DNA of 64,000 nt from Robiginitomaculum sp. (GTDB lineage: Bacteria > Pseudomonadota > Alphaproteobacteria > Caulobacterales > Maricaulaceae). Position numbers and translations under genes: made by a program. Below are positions 53,001 to 61,812 of the stretch, in pieces. Numbering within the stretch: the stretch's first letter is position 1; the number at the start of each line of letters is the position of its first letter. The notes under the pieces were generated by a model. That model had not been told where the DNA came from, ran no database searches, and worked only from the letters and a program-made list of their open reading frames with translations. The stretch lies in contig NVWK01000003.1 of NCBI GenBank assembly GCA_002733605.1, forward strand, positions 245,433 through 309,432. The letters run 5' to 3'.

Positions 53001-53471
53001 ACCGTCACAAATCAGACGGTTAATAAAACCATCCCCGCCACCGGTGAGAACAATCAGCCCTTCACTATGCTTTTGCAAGTGCGACAAGGTGATATGGGGC
53101 AAATCCATTGCGCCTGCATCCAGAAAGGACGCACTCGACAATTTCATCAGGTTTTCATAGCCCTTTTCAGACTGGGCCAACAAAGCAATCGTGCCAGCAT
53201 AGTCTTTGCCGCCGTGCGGATTAAGCTGTTCATCCCCCGTTTCAATATCAACCGTGAGCGTACAGCCCATAATCGGTTGAATACCAGCCCCGGTCAGTTT
53301 TTCAGAAAACTCCAGTGCCGCGCAAATATTATTCGTGTCTGTGAGGCCAGCCGCCGGAATACGCCACTCCCGGCACCTCTTGGCCAAATCATCAATTTTA
53401 AGCGCCCCTTCCAATATGGAGTACGGCGTGCGACAGCGCAGAGGTACAAATTTCGAAACCGCCCGCGCCAT
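50007..53471 (-). CDS. dnaE: DNA polymerase III alpha subunit
   Basis: Replicative polymerase, 1154 residues. Order: N-terminal PHP domain ([35 protein letters not shown]), polymerase core with the acidic site [19 protein letters not shown] and [22 protein letters not shown] (in two parts), helix-hairpin-helix region, and OB-fold [16 protein letters not shown]. It lacks the catalytic exonuclease, as expected for DnaE. The start at 53471 is 15 bases after a 30-codon peptide gene and is preceded by AGGA; both are placed behind a LexA-controlled promoter, so this dnaE may be SOS-responsive. Confidence 0.97.
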   Translation of the reverse strand: [1154 protein letters not shown]

Positions 53472-53486
53472 AATATTATCCTAAAA

Positions 53487-53579
53487 TCAGCCCCCTAGAA
53501 TCATCATCCAGACGGTCATTGTAATCACTGCGCCCCCAAGTACCATACCACTCGATATATCCATAACCAATTGCTTCAT
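53487..53579 (-). CDS. 30-residue single-span membrane peptide upstream of dnaE, SOS-controlled (SidA/TisB-like candidate)
   Basis: A small open reading frame below usual size limits. It starts MKQLVMDISS and ends TVWMMILGG; residues 11-30 are one hydrophobic span with glycines (GMVLGGAV) and a short charged N-terminus (K2, D7). GAGGGA lies five bases before the ATG, and a near-consensus promoter with two LexA boxes lies about 38 bases further up. dnaE starts 15 bases after its stop. In Caulobacter a 29-residue SOS-induced membrane protein, SidA, blocks division through FtsW/FtsN, and in E. coli TisB is a 29-residue SOS toxin; size, topology and control match, but sequence homology to either is not shown here. 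Confidence 0.72.
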   Translation of the reverse strand: MKQLVMDISSGMVLGGAVITMTVWMMILGG

Positions 53580-53608
53580 AAGTCCCTCTTTTGTTGTGTA
53601 AAACTACA

Positions 53609-53652
53609 TGTTCCTATTTTGTTCTTATACGGAACAAAATAGGAACAGTCAA
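53609..53652 (-). promoter_or_regulatory. SOS promoter of the peptide-dnaE operon: double LexA operator in an inverted repeat
   Basis: Minus strand: -35 TTGACT (53652-53647), 17-base spacer, -10 TATAAG (53629-53624). The spacer holds GTTC-N7-GTTC (53646-53632) and a second box on the other strand (53610-53624) covers the -10 end and the likely start point. The arms TGTTCCTATTTTGTTC (53609-53624) and its exact complement (53632-53647) form a 16-bp perfect inverted repeat with a 7-base centre; box centres are 22 bases apart, about two helical turns, so two LexA dimers could bind on one face. Confidence 0.85.
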
Positions 53653-53710
53653 GAGGTTTGCAAATTTAAATCAAATCGGGAACATTGCGTCCAAAGCATT
53701 GCCTAACAAC

Positions 53711-54460
53711 TTAATCCTCAATCGCAACACCCGTCAATTGTCCGTTATTTATATTGTTAAATCCTAAAACAACCAATTGAAGCGTCCCCGTCTCGAGATG
53801 TTCCATAACTATAGAAATTTCGTCCGGGCCAGTAATTTCGATACGTTTTTTCACAAACCCGCCGAGCTTCTCATGGAACTTCTCGAACATTAATAAATGC
53901 CCGTCCATAGGTGCCAATGATACAAATTCTGGCGCGCCTCGCGTTTCAATCAGGGTACGCCAATTCTCCTTGGAGTTTGATGCGATATTCGTAAGAAATG
54001 CGTTTACCAGAGATTTGACATTTGCAATCATTTTCGCATCAGGCGGAGAGGTCATCTTCTCCCCCTCATCTGAGTTCTGCATACGCAAATCGAGATCAAA
54101 CAATGCGCCTGTAAGCTTCATAACGACATGATCCGCACTCAGATTTGGCGCTCGAGATGCGGCAACAATAAGATACCCATTATCAGCGTAATCTGTCCAA
54201 TTGGCACTGGACACGGTATTGCCCCCATTATGCCAGTAAAACGTCCCGAGTTTTGGATGGCCTTGCACCACCATCCCATATCCGTAAAAACTGGGAGCGC
54301 CCTCGCCTTCACGTATATGCGCAGTGTGTATCAAACGAATATTCTCTTGTGAAACGATCTCGCCACCAATCAACTTGTTACGAAATGCCATGAGAGACGC
54401 AGGTGTAGCGATCAACCCGCCATTCCCAACAAGGTTCCAGAACACACGCTCCCCCCCCAA
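53711..54460 (-). pseudogene. Beta-lactamase-like serine hydrolase, C-terminal part after frameshift
   Basis: The 3' part of a gene split by a frameshift at a G8 tract (C8 at 54451-54458 on the plus strand). It continues the fold of the upstream fragment with FWNLVGNGGLIATPASLMAF, the third active-site motif HNG in FYWHNGGNTV, and a C-terminal lipocalin-like tail (LMFEKFHEKLGGFVKKRIEI). Nine or six G residues would join the two frames. It has no plausible start or ribosome-binding site of its own. Confidence 0.8.
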
Positions 54461-55221
54461 CTCGCCGTAGGGATATCCTCCCCTTTGCGCGTAAGCATGG
54501 AACGCGGGGCATCGAAAACGTCCATATAGCCAATATCCGCAATCCCTGCCTCAGCTAAAACACCCGCCAAATAAACCTGATAGGTTTTTCCTGTACGTTT
54601 TTCAATTATAGCCGCCAACATAGAATAGCCTACATTGGAATATCTATACTCTTGCCCAGGCTCAAATTGTAACAGACTTTCGAAAACCCGGGAAATAAAG
54701 TCCTCACGTCCAAGCTCTTCGAAATCACGGCCAACGGCTTCCACAAACCCCGCGGAATGGGTCAACAATTGATGCACCGTAATACCGGCCTTATCAGCAG
54801 GCACCTGAACAAAAATATCTTTCAGTTGCGTATCGATCGTGATTTCACCCTGTTCGACCAATTTCATGACAAGCGTTGCGGTAATTGTCTTGGTAATGGA
54901 TCCCATATCAAATTGCGTATCTTCACCCGGCACACCGTGTGCCGCGCTTTGTCCATACCCGCGATAAATCGTACCCTGTCCGCGCCGCGATACGGCAACG
55001 ACCCCCTCAAACCCGTCCTGGGCAAGCATGTCCAAGGCAGCCTGCAATCTCGCCTCTTGATCCGTATCCTGCCCTGTTACTATATTTGCCGTTATATCTG
55101 CGGCAACGCCCGACAAATTAGAAGTGTGAGCACATCCACCGGCCAACAAAACAGACGATGACAAAATCGCACCGGCACACAGCTTGATAATGCGAGTGGA
55201 AAAGTATAAATAAGAAGCCAT
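54412..55221 (-). pseudogene. Beta-lactamase-like serine hydrolase, N-terminal part before frameshift
   Basis: The 5' part of the same gene: export signal with a weak lipobox (LLAGGC), then the class-C beta-lactamase/PBP-like domain with catalytic SITK in GSITKTITATLVMKL, YSN in YRYSNVGYSML, and LLTHSAGF. Past the G8 tract the frame runs 15 codons of unrelated residues (SVCSGTLLGMAG) to a stop. The joined protein would be about 490 residues. Members of this family include esterases, D-aminopeptidases and PBP-like hydrolases, so beta-lactam hydrolysis should not be assumed. Divergent from a CadC-like regulator. Confidence 0.82.
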
Positions 55222-55316
55222 GTTTTTTCCTTGTATAATATATAGAGAAAAATGTTAAAACCACGGCAAATATACTGGTACACAACACAAGAGTCCTGAC
55301 CATCACATTTGGATAT

Positions 55317-55940
55317 ATGACCAAACATACGAACATACTTATGGAAACATCTCACACCAATTTAACATCCCTATCTCGAGAACGTCTAGAAAGCTCTCAG
55401 CAGATTCACATTGGCGACATAGTTTATAATGTTTCCACACATGCCCTCATTACAGATCAAGGGAACACAATACTGGAACCAAAAGTTGGAGAACTCTTAC
55501 AATATCTTGCAAACACACAAGGGTCGATATCAAGAGACGACCTCATAAAACATATATGGGGGTCACACGGATCAGACGAGTCACTGACCCAAGCGATTTC
55601 CAAATTAAGGCGTTCACTGAATGATACAATACGCCCGTACCAAATGATTATAACCATTCCAAGACAAGGCTATAAACTAGGGAAGCCCGCAACATTCACC
55701 TGCGACACTCTACAAATATCCAACACCCCGCACACACCCCCGACATCTATAGGAACCACGCTCACAGCATCGATAAAATCGAGCAAACATTTTTTCACAG
55801 GATTTCTTTGCGGCGTATCAACAATCCTCATAATACTGGCATTGTGGGTGCTCACACACCCACCGATACAAGTAGAAGAAACCCTTTTCTGCGAGGCAGG
55901 ATCAACTCACCCCAAATGCCAAATAGAAACTCTTCCCTAG
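55317..55940 (+). CDS. CadC-like membrane-bound winged-helix regulator with small cysteine-pair periplasmic tail
   Basis: 207 residues (or 199 from the ATG at 55341). Residues about 30-125 are an OmpR-type winged helix (ILEPKVGELLQYLANTQGSI, ESLTQAISKLRRSLND, MIITIPRQGYKLG); 160-183 are one membrane span (FFTGFLCGVSTILIILALWV); only about 24 residues follow in the periplasm, with C192 and C201 that could form a disulfide. It shares the LRR-SLND/ALND pattern with the regulator at 28104-28898 but has no large sensor domain. Its divergent partner is the beta-lactamase-like gene, the obvious candidate target. Confidence 0.83.
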   Translation: MTKHTNILMETSHTNLTSLSRERLESSQQIHIGDIVYNVSTHALITDQGNTILEPKVGELLQYLANTQGSISRDDLIKHIWGSHGSDESLTQAISKLRRSLNDTIRPYQMIITIPRQGYKLGKPATFTCDTLQISNTPHTPPTSIGTTLTASIKSSKHFFTGFLCGVSTILIILALWVLTHPPIQVEETLFCEAGSTHPKCQIETLP

Positions 55941-55971
55941 AAAATTTTTGAAATATTACAGCCTAGATCAC

Positions 55972-56673
55972 TTAGCGCTTGAGCACATACGGCACGACAA
56001 GCCCGTCTTTCACCGTGAAAACACGGTCCATATAGGCAATCAAAGACATATTATGGGTCGCCACAAGCGCGGCCACCCCTTCAAGACGGGTCAGATCAAA
56101 CAGGCTCTGAAACACATTCCCGGACGTATTGGGATCAAGATTGCCGGTCGGCTCATCGGCCAGAAGAATTTTGGGCTTATTGGCAATGGCACGCGCGATG
56201 GCAACACGCTGCTGCTCCCCTCCCGACATTTGTCCCGGTTGATGATGCATACGATCAGACAATCCCATAATGCCTAGCAAGCGCGCGGCCTCCCCGCGAG
56301 CCGCCCGTTCAGACTTCCCCGCAATCATCTGCGGCAATGCCACATTGTCCAGAGCATCAAATTCGCGTAACAAATGATGGAATTGATACACAACCCCGAT
56401 AGAGTTTCGCCGAATGGCTGTGCGTTCATTGTCAGACAGGCTCAAACATTCCCGACCTTCAATATAAACCTCGCCCGCATTAGGTTTCTCCAATAAGCCT
56501 GCCGCATGTAACAGGGTCGACTTTCCGCTCCCCGAAGGCCCGATAAGCCCGACCATTTCGCCGGGATAAATATCCAGATCAGCGCCGCTCAGCACATTCA
56601 GAGTATTATCGCCCGACACGAACGAACGGTGTAAATTGCGCACAGACAGAATGGGCGTTTTGGTATCACTCAT
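55972..56673 (-). CDS. lolD: Lipoprotein-releasing system ATP-binding protein
   Basis: ATPase of the Lol complex, which detaches lipoproteins from the inner membrane for delivery to the outer membrane; several lipoproteins are encoded in this window. 233 residues with Walker [11 protein letters not shown]-loop [17 protein letters not shown], signature [15 protein letters not shown] and Walker [13 protein letters not shown]. Its start overlaps the permease gene by eight bases. Confidence 0.95.
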   Translation of the reverse strand: MSDTKTPILSVRNLHRSFVSGDNTLNVLSGADLDIYPGEMVGLIGPSGSGKSTLLHAAGLLEKPNAGEVYIEGRECLSLSDNERTAIRRNSIGVVYQFHHLLREFDALDNVALPQMIAGKSERAARGEAARLLGIMGLSDRMHHQPGQMSGGEQQRVAIARAIANKPKILLADEPTGNLDPNTSGNVFQSLFDLTRLEGVAALVATHNMSLIAYMDRVFTVKDGLVVPYVLKR

Positions 56674-57979
56674 AACGCAATGCCTCCACCGGATCGATTT
56701 TGGAGGCGGTTAGCGCCGGGAAGAACGTTGCCAATGCCGAAACAAGAAAACCCCAAAACGACACCCAAAATACTTCGAGCGGCACGATTTTCACAGGTAA
56801 ATGATCGATACCGTAAGCTTCGGGCGGGAACAAATCCGTGCCGGTAATCGCTTCGATAATACTTTGTACAAATCCGATATTTATACAAAACAATATGCCC
56901 AAAACAACGCCTGCAAATGTACCTAAAACCCCGATCATGGCGCCAGACATCAAAAACACCCGCATAACGGAACTACTGGTCGCCCCGATCGTACGCAGGA
57001 TAGCAATATCCTTACCCTTGTTTTTCACCAACATAATCATGGCCGCCAGCACCGGAAACACGGCAATGACAACGACGATCATAAAAATAAACCGCATGGC
57101 GATCTGCTCTGTCCGCAAAGCGGTCGCAAAGCCGGAGTTTTTGTCTTCCCATGTCAGGACAAATATGGGCACCCCCGCCGCTTCACGAATGAGGGGTTTC
57201 AGCGCATGGATCATATCGGGGTCTTCTAGGCGCAATTGTATCTCGGATGCTGCCCGCCCTTGCTGGAAAAACAGCTCTGCCTGTTCTAGCGGCATATAAA
57301 CATTCATACTATCGGCCAGAACCAGTCCGGTATCAAAAACGCCGCCAATTTCATAAGCTTTGAAAACAGGGCGCGACCCAAAAGGCGTTGTCTTCAATAT
57401 TGGCGAGTAAATTGTCAGCTTATCACCGACCGTCAACCCCAGACCATTGGCCATACCAATACCGATAATAATTTTATCACCACCATTCAGACCTGTGCCG
57501 AAACTGTTCAAATCACCAACAATCAAATTCTCGCTAATCAATGTCATGGATTGCAGATGCCGGTTGGCAATACCAACCACCCTCGCCCCGGCGTTGCGGC
57601 CAGAGGCCTGAATAAAGGTCTCGTGTTGGGTAAATGGAAACGCGATATCAACCCCGGTCACACTTTGCACCCGCGCTCGTAAATCCTCGATTTGATCTTC
57701 TGGCGGATTCGCCTGCGCGGATGCCACATACATATGACCATCCGTACCCAGTGTCAGCGCAAGGGTTGTCTCGCGAAACCCGTTCATGATCGACATAATG
57801 GTAACCATGGCAAAAATAGCGAGCATGATACACAAGAAGGACAAAACCGAGATCAGACCAACCCCGCCTTCACTTTTACGTGCCCCTAGATATCGCATGG
57901 AAAGTTTGCGCTCAAACTTGCCAAAAGGCGGCGCGCCCTTGTGCGTATCCCGTTGATGTGTATCCAAAACAGGCTGCAT
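56666..57979 (-). CDS. lolC: Lipoprotein-releasing system permease (LolC/LolE, LolF-like)
   Basis: 437 residues, four membrane spans: one near residue 40-65 (GLISVLSFLCIMLAIFAMVT), a large periplasmic domain, and three C-terminal spans in an FtsX domain (IAMRFIFMIVVVIAVFPVLAAM region, VMRVFLMSGAMIGVLGTFAG). The N-terminus FERKLSMRYLGARKSEGGVG is typical. Only one permease gene is next to lolD, so the complex is probably a homodimer as in LolF species. Its start overlaps the proS stop by one base. Confidence 0.92.
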   Translation of the reverse strand: MQPVLDTHQRDTHKGAPPFGKFERKLSMRYLGARKSEGGVGLISVLSFLCIMLAIFAMVTIMSIMNGFRETTLALTLGTDGHMYVASAQANPPEDQIEDLRARVQSVTGVDIAFPFTQHETFIQASGRNAGARVVGIANRHLQSMTLISENLIVGDLNSFGTGLNGGDKIIIGIGMANGLGLTVGDKLTIYSPILKTTPFGSRPVFKAYEIGGVFDTGLVLADSMNVYMPLEQAELFFQQGRAASEIQLRLEDPDMIHALKPLIREAAGVPIFVLTWEDKNSGFATALRTEQIAMRFIFMIVVVIAVFPVLAAMIMLVKNKGKDIAILRTIGATSSSVMRVFLMSGAMIGVLGTFAGVVLGILFCINIGFVQSIIEAITGTDLFPPEAYGIDHLPVKIVPLEVFWVSFWGFLVSALATFFPALTASKIDPVEALRYE

Positions 57980-59316
57980 TAAGTGAGAATACCTTTATAT
58001 TGGGCAATGATGAAGTTGACGGCCTCATCCGGGCTTAAGTTTTGACGTTCTCCGGTTTTACGGGTCTTAACCTCGACAATACCTTCTTTCAAGCCGCGAG
58101 GCCCAACAACAATCTGGAACGGCAGACCAATTAAATCCATGCGCGAAAATTTAACACCGCCCCGATCGGCTTTATCGTCATATAGCGGATCAATACCGGC
58201 TGCCCCGAGGCGTGCATATAAATCTTCGCAGACTTTATCCGTATCCTCATCACCCGCTCTCAAATTCAAGATGCCAGCCCCGAACGGCGTAACGGCCAGA
58301 GGCCAGATAATACCGTTTTCGTCATGGCTCGCTTCGATAATTCCGCCAACAAGACGCGAAACACCAATCCCGTACGATCCCATCTGCACCACATGTTCTC
58401 TCCCGTCCGGCCCCATAACTTTGGCCCCCATCGGCTTGGAGTATTTGTCACCAAAGCAGAAAATGTGACCAATTTCGATCCCGCGTGCAGACACACGTTT
58501 ATCCTCGGGCACTTGCGCGAATGCGTCCGCGTCATGCATTTCCTCTGTCGCCGCATACAGCGCCGTGCGAGCATCCACCAAAGGCTGTAAATCTCCATCA
58601 AAATTAACATCCGGCCCCGGAACATCCATACCCAGCAAATCCGCATGGCAGAACACTTCGCTTTCGCCCGTTTCTGCCAAAATGATAAACTCATGGGATA
58701 AATCGCCGCCAATCGGCCCCGTATCCGCACGCATCGGCACGGCCTGAAGCCCCATACGGGCAAATGTGTTCAAATAGGCGACAAACATTTTATTGTACGA
58801 ACGCACAGCTGCCTCCATATCGATGTCAAAAGAATAGGTATCTTTCATTAAAAATTCGCGCCCACGCATCACCCCGAAACGCGGACGAACTTCATCACGA
58901 AACTTCCACTGGATATGATAAAGGAGTTGCGGCAAGTCCTTGTAAGAGCGTACGAAACTACGAAATACATCGGTCAGAACCTCTTCATTGGTTGGCCCAT
59001 AGAGAAGCTCGCGCCCGCTCCGGTCGGTAATACGCAGCATTTCCTTGCCGTAATCATCATAACGCCCGCTTTCTTTCCAAAGTTCCGCCGGCTGTATCGT
59101 CGGCATCAACATCTCGATCGCACCGGCCCGGTTTTGCTCTTCGCGCACAATATCGGCGATTTTTGTCAGAACTTTATGACCAAGCGGCAACCAGGAATAA
59201 ATACCGGCACTGTGCTGTTTGACCATACCGGCCCGCAACATAAATCTGTGGGAGGCAATCTCGGCACTCGCCGGAGTTTCCTTCAAAAGCGGCAAAAAAT
59301 ATCGTGAAAGGCGCAT
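57979..59316 (-). CDS. proS: Prolyl-tRNA synthetase, short form without editing insertion
   Basis: Class-II synthetase. 445 residues from the ATG at 59316 ([20 protein letters not shown]); the frame to 59367 is not conserved. Motif 2 is in [21 protein letters not shown] (two parts), motif 3 in [16 protein letters not shown], then the anticodon-binding domain. The insertion domain for editing mischarged tRNA is missing, the known alphaproteobacterial form. Confidence 0.96.
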   Translation of the reverse strand: MRLSRYFLPLLKETPASAEIASHRFMLRAGMVKQHSAGIYSWLPLGHKVLTKIADIVREEQNRAGAIEMLMPTIQPAELWKESGRYDDYGKEMLRITDRSGRELLYGPTNEEVLTDVFRSFVRSYKDLPQLLYHIQWKFRDEVRPRFGVMRGREFLMKDTYSFDIDMEAAVRSYNKMFVAYLNTFARMGLQAVPMRADTGPIGGDLSHEFIILAETGESEVFCHADLLGMDVPGPDVNFDGDLQPLVDARTALYAATEEMHDADAFAQVPEDKRVSARGIEIGHIFCFGDKYSKPMGAKVMGPDGREHVVQMGSYGIGVSRLVGGIIEASHDENGIIWPLAVTPFGAGILNLRAGDEDTDKVCEDLYARLGAAGIDPLYDDKADRGGVKFSRMDLIGLPFQIVVGPRGLKEGIVEVKTRKTGERQNLSPDEAVNFIIAQYKGILT

Positions 59317-59397
59317 GGGTTTTCCTATTGTTTGTCTACCCATACTGGTTAGCTGCCCGAGCGGCAAGTCTACAATCAGCGGGGGAGATTAAATTTT

Positions 59398-59679
59398 CTA
59401 AATATCTTCAGGCACGAAGTCTGGAATGAACGGGATGCTATCTAGCGAAATCAGATCAAACTTGAGGATGGCCATAACAACAACCCAAACGAGGGCGGAC
59501 AAAATGCTGTTTTGTATCAATTTCCGCTTCATCATAGCTTTGATCGGCGCACCGGGTTCCGAGCCTTTGACAATCGTGTCATCACTCTCATGCTGGCCCC
59601 GAATACCCCACGGCAATACCGTAAATAGCATCAGCCACCAAATGACGAAATAAACGGCCACAGCGGTTACAATTGACAT
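59398..59679 (-). CDS. DUF1467 small membrane protein
   Basis: 93 residues, two membrane spans (VTAVAVYFVIWWLMLFTVLP and LIQNSILSALVWVVVMAILK) with WGIRGQHESDDTIVKGSEPGAP between, the DUF1467 signature. Function unknown, but the gene is regularly found between mce and proS in alphaproteobacteria as it is here, three bases from mce. Confidence 0.93.
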   Translation of the reverse strand: MSIVTAVAVYFVIWWLMLFTVLPWGIRGQHESDDTIVKGSEPGAPIKAMMKRKLIQNSILSALVWVVVMAILKFDLISLDSIPFIPDFVPEDI

Positions 59680-59682
59680 AAC

Positions 59683-60126
59683 TTAATCCTCATCCCCGGA
59701 ATGTGCAGGCCCTGAAATCTGTTTAGGCGTTTCCATCAATTCGATCAATGTGCCCGTGAAATCTTTGGGGTGTATAAAAATGACCAGAGTGCCGTGCGCG
59801 CCAATACGTGGTTCGCCCAGCACGCTCGCGCCTCTTTCTTCCACATAGGATTTCGCCGCATAAATATCTTCAACCTCGAAGCACATATGATGCTGCCCGC
59901 CCTTCGGGTGTTTTAGCAGGAATTTTTCGATGGGAGAATTATCCCCATACGGCTCGATCAACTCCACTTGTCCGCTCGGCAGATTGACAAATGCAAAGCG
60001 AACCCCCTGCGCAGGCAATGCTTTGGGCTTCGTAATATCCGTTATACCGAAAATCTCCCTATACGGTTTTATCGCGTCCTCAATGGAGGGAACGGCAATG
60101 CCGACATGGTTTAAGGGGCCAATCAT
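59683..60126 (-). CDS. mce: Methylmalonyl-CoA epimerase
   Basis: Vicinal-oxygen-chelate enzyme interconverting the epimers of methylmalonyl-CoA in propionate breakdown. 147 residues from the ATG at 60126, which has AAGG a few bases upstream; the GTG at 60132 lies inside the rnj end. Metal ligands are in LNHVGIAV, the HHMCFEVEDI region (HMCFEV) and LIELMETPK. Follows rnj with a 2-base gap. Confidence 0.93.
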   Translation of the reverse strand: MIGPLNHVGIAVPSIEDAIKPYREIFGITDITKPKALPAQGVRFAFVNLPSGQVELIEPYGDNSPIEKFLLKHPKGGQHHMCFEVEDIYAAKSYVEERGASVLGEPRIGAHGTLVIFIHPKDFTGTLIELMETPKQISGPAHSGDED

Positions 60127-60128
60127 GT

Positions 60129-61811
60129 TCACACCTTTATCGTGGTAACTTCTACAATGGCACGTTTGCCAGTGCGTTCACGAATGAGGCGACGTACTTT
60201 CGAACGGATACGCTCTTCGACCTCATCCTCATCACTGCGCTTTTCACGGCGCAAACTCCGAAACGCAGTTTCGGCCACATCCGCCACCTCATCAAGTAAT
60301 TCGTCGAGGTGTTGCCCCCTGTTCCCGTGTGGAAACCCGGACGCACGCGGCTCAGGACCGCCAATCAACTGCCCTTTATTATTAATCACAACACTGATCG
60401 CTATATGACCGCAATAGGCCATTTTACGGCGCTCGCGCAGGCTGGCATCTTCGGCGCTGACAATCAGGCCACCATCTTCATGCAAGCGTCCCGAAGGTAC
60501 AATATCAATAATTTTAGGCCCCTTTTGGGACAGCAAGATCATCTCACCATTATGCGGGGCAAGCGCATGCTTGATACCGAACTCGCCCTTGGCCAATTTC
60601 GCATGCTCAAGCAAATGCCGGCGTTCCCCATGCACAGGAATGGAAATATGAGGCCGCGCCCAACCATACATTTCTTTAAGCTCGTCCCGACACGGATGAC
60701 CGGACACATGTATATCGCGGGATTTTTCTGTAACAATCTCAACACCCTGATCGGCCAAGCTATTTTGCAACGCGAAAATGCCCTTCTCGTTCCCGGGAAT
60801 GATTTTCGAGGAGAATATCACCACATCCCCCTTCCCCAGTTTCACCGTGCGGTGTTCTCTCTTGGCAATCCGCGACAGGGCCGCGCGCGGCTCGCCCTGC
60901 GAACCCGTGCACAAATACAAAACATGCTCGGACGGCATGGATTGCGCCTCATCTTCGCTCAGTAAATTCCCGACCTTGGACAACATCCCCACAGCCTTGG
61001 CCGCCTCTGTCATCCGGTGCATAGAGCGCCCGATCAGGCACACACTGCGGTTATTCGCCCGCGCCGCCATCATCACACTTTCAAGACGCGCAACATTAGA
61101 CGCGAATGAGGCCACGGCCATGCCCCGCCCTGCATATTCAGAGATCAGCTTGGTCAGTTCTTTGCGAACGCCTGCTTCGGATCCTGCCACGCCGGGCGAA
61201 AACACATTGGTGGAATCGCACACTATCACCAAAACACCCTCGTCTCCGACGGCTTTAAGCCTGTCAATATCAACCCCCGTACCAATTTGCGGATCGGGAT
61301 CGATCTTCCAATCCCCCGTATGCAGGATAAGCCCCGCCGGTGTACGAATGACCACAGCATTCGGCTCGGGAATAGAATGGGTCAATGTGATGAGTTCCAG
61401 ATCAAACGGGCCGAGAGAAAAGCGTGCCTTCATCTGGATTTTATGCAACTCGACGTCGCCAAGCAACCCGACCTCCGCGAGACGCCCCTCTGTCAGATAA
61501 TGTGTGAACGGGGTTGCATATACGGGGCAGCCAATGCGAGGCCACAAGCGCGCCAAAGCCCCCATATGATCTTCATGAGCATGGGTCAGGACAATCCCGA
61601 GAATGTCATCCTTTATATCGTAGAGAAATTCGATCTCCGGCATAATAATTTCAATGCCGGGTGTCTCCGGCCCACCAAATGTGACGCCGATATCGACAAT
61701 AATCCATTTGCGCGCATGCTTTGGCCCGAACCCGTAAAGGTTCAAATTCATGCCAATTTCACCACACCCGCCAAGGGGCAAAAACACCAATTCGTCTTGA
61801 TTTTTCGTCAT
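60129..61811 (-). CDS. rnj: Ribonuclease J
   Basis: Metallo-beta-lactamase-fold exo/endoribonuclease of mRNA turnover and rRNA maturation. 560 residues from the ATG at 61811 (MTKNQDELVFLPLGGCGEIG); the longer frame lies in coaX. Zinc motif HAHEDHMGAL, LHTGDWKIDPDP, beta-CASP motifs CTGSQGEPRAALSRI and HVSGHPCRDELKEM with IPVHGERRHL. Abuts coaX, as in many alphaproteobacteria. Confidence 0.95.
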   Translation of the reverse strand: MTKNQDELVFLPLGGCGEIGMNLNLYGFGPKHARKWIIVDIGVTFGGPETPGIEIIMPEIEFLYDIKDDILGIVLTHAHEDHMGALARLWPRIGCPVYATPFTHYLTEGRLAEVGLLGDVELHKIQMKARFSLGPFDLELITLTHSIPEPNAVVIRTPAGLILHTGDWKIDPDPQIGTGVDIDRLKAVGDEGVLVIVCDSTNVFSPGVAGSEAGVRKELTKLISEYAGRGMAVASFASNVARLESVMMAARANNRSVCLIGRSMHRMTEAAKAVGMLSKVGNLLSEDEAQSMPSEHVLYLCTGSQGEPRAALSRIAKREHRTVKLGKGDVVIFSSKIIPGNEKGIFALQNSLADQGVEIVTEKSRDIHVSGHPCRDELKEMYGWARPHISIPVHGERRHLLEHAKLAKGEFGIKHALAPHNGEMILLSQKGPKIIDIVPSGRLHEDGGLIVSAEDASLRERRKMAYCGHIAISVVINNKGQLIGGPEPRASGFPHGNRGQHLDELLDEVADVAETAFRSLRREKRSDEDEVEERIRSKVRRLIRERTGKRAIVEVTTIKV

Positions 61812-61812
61812 G

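Noticed and set aside
53711..55221. Calling the split gene a class C beta-lactamase resistance gene
   Set aside because: The SxxK/YxN/HxG set is shared by esterases and peptidases; the gene is also frameshifted.
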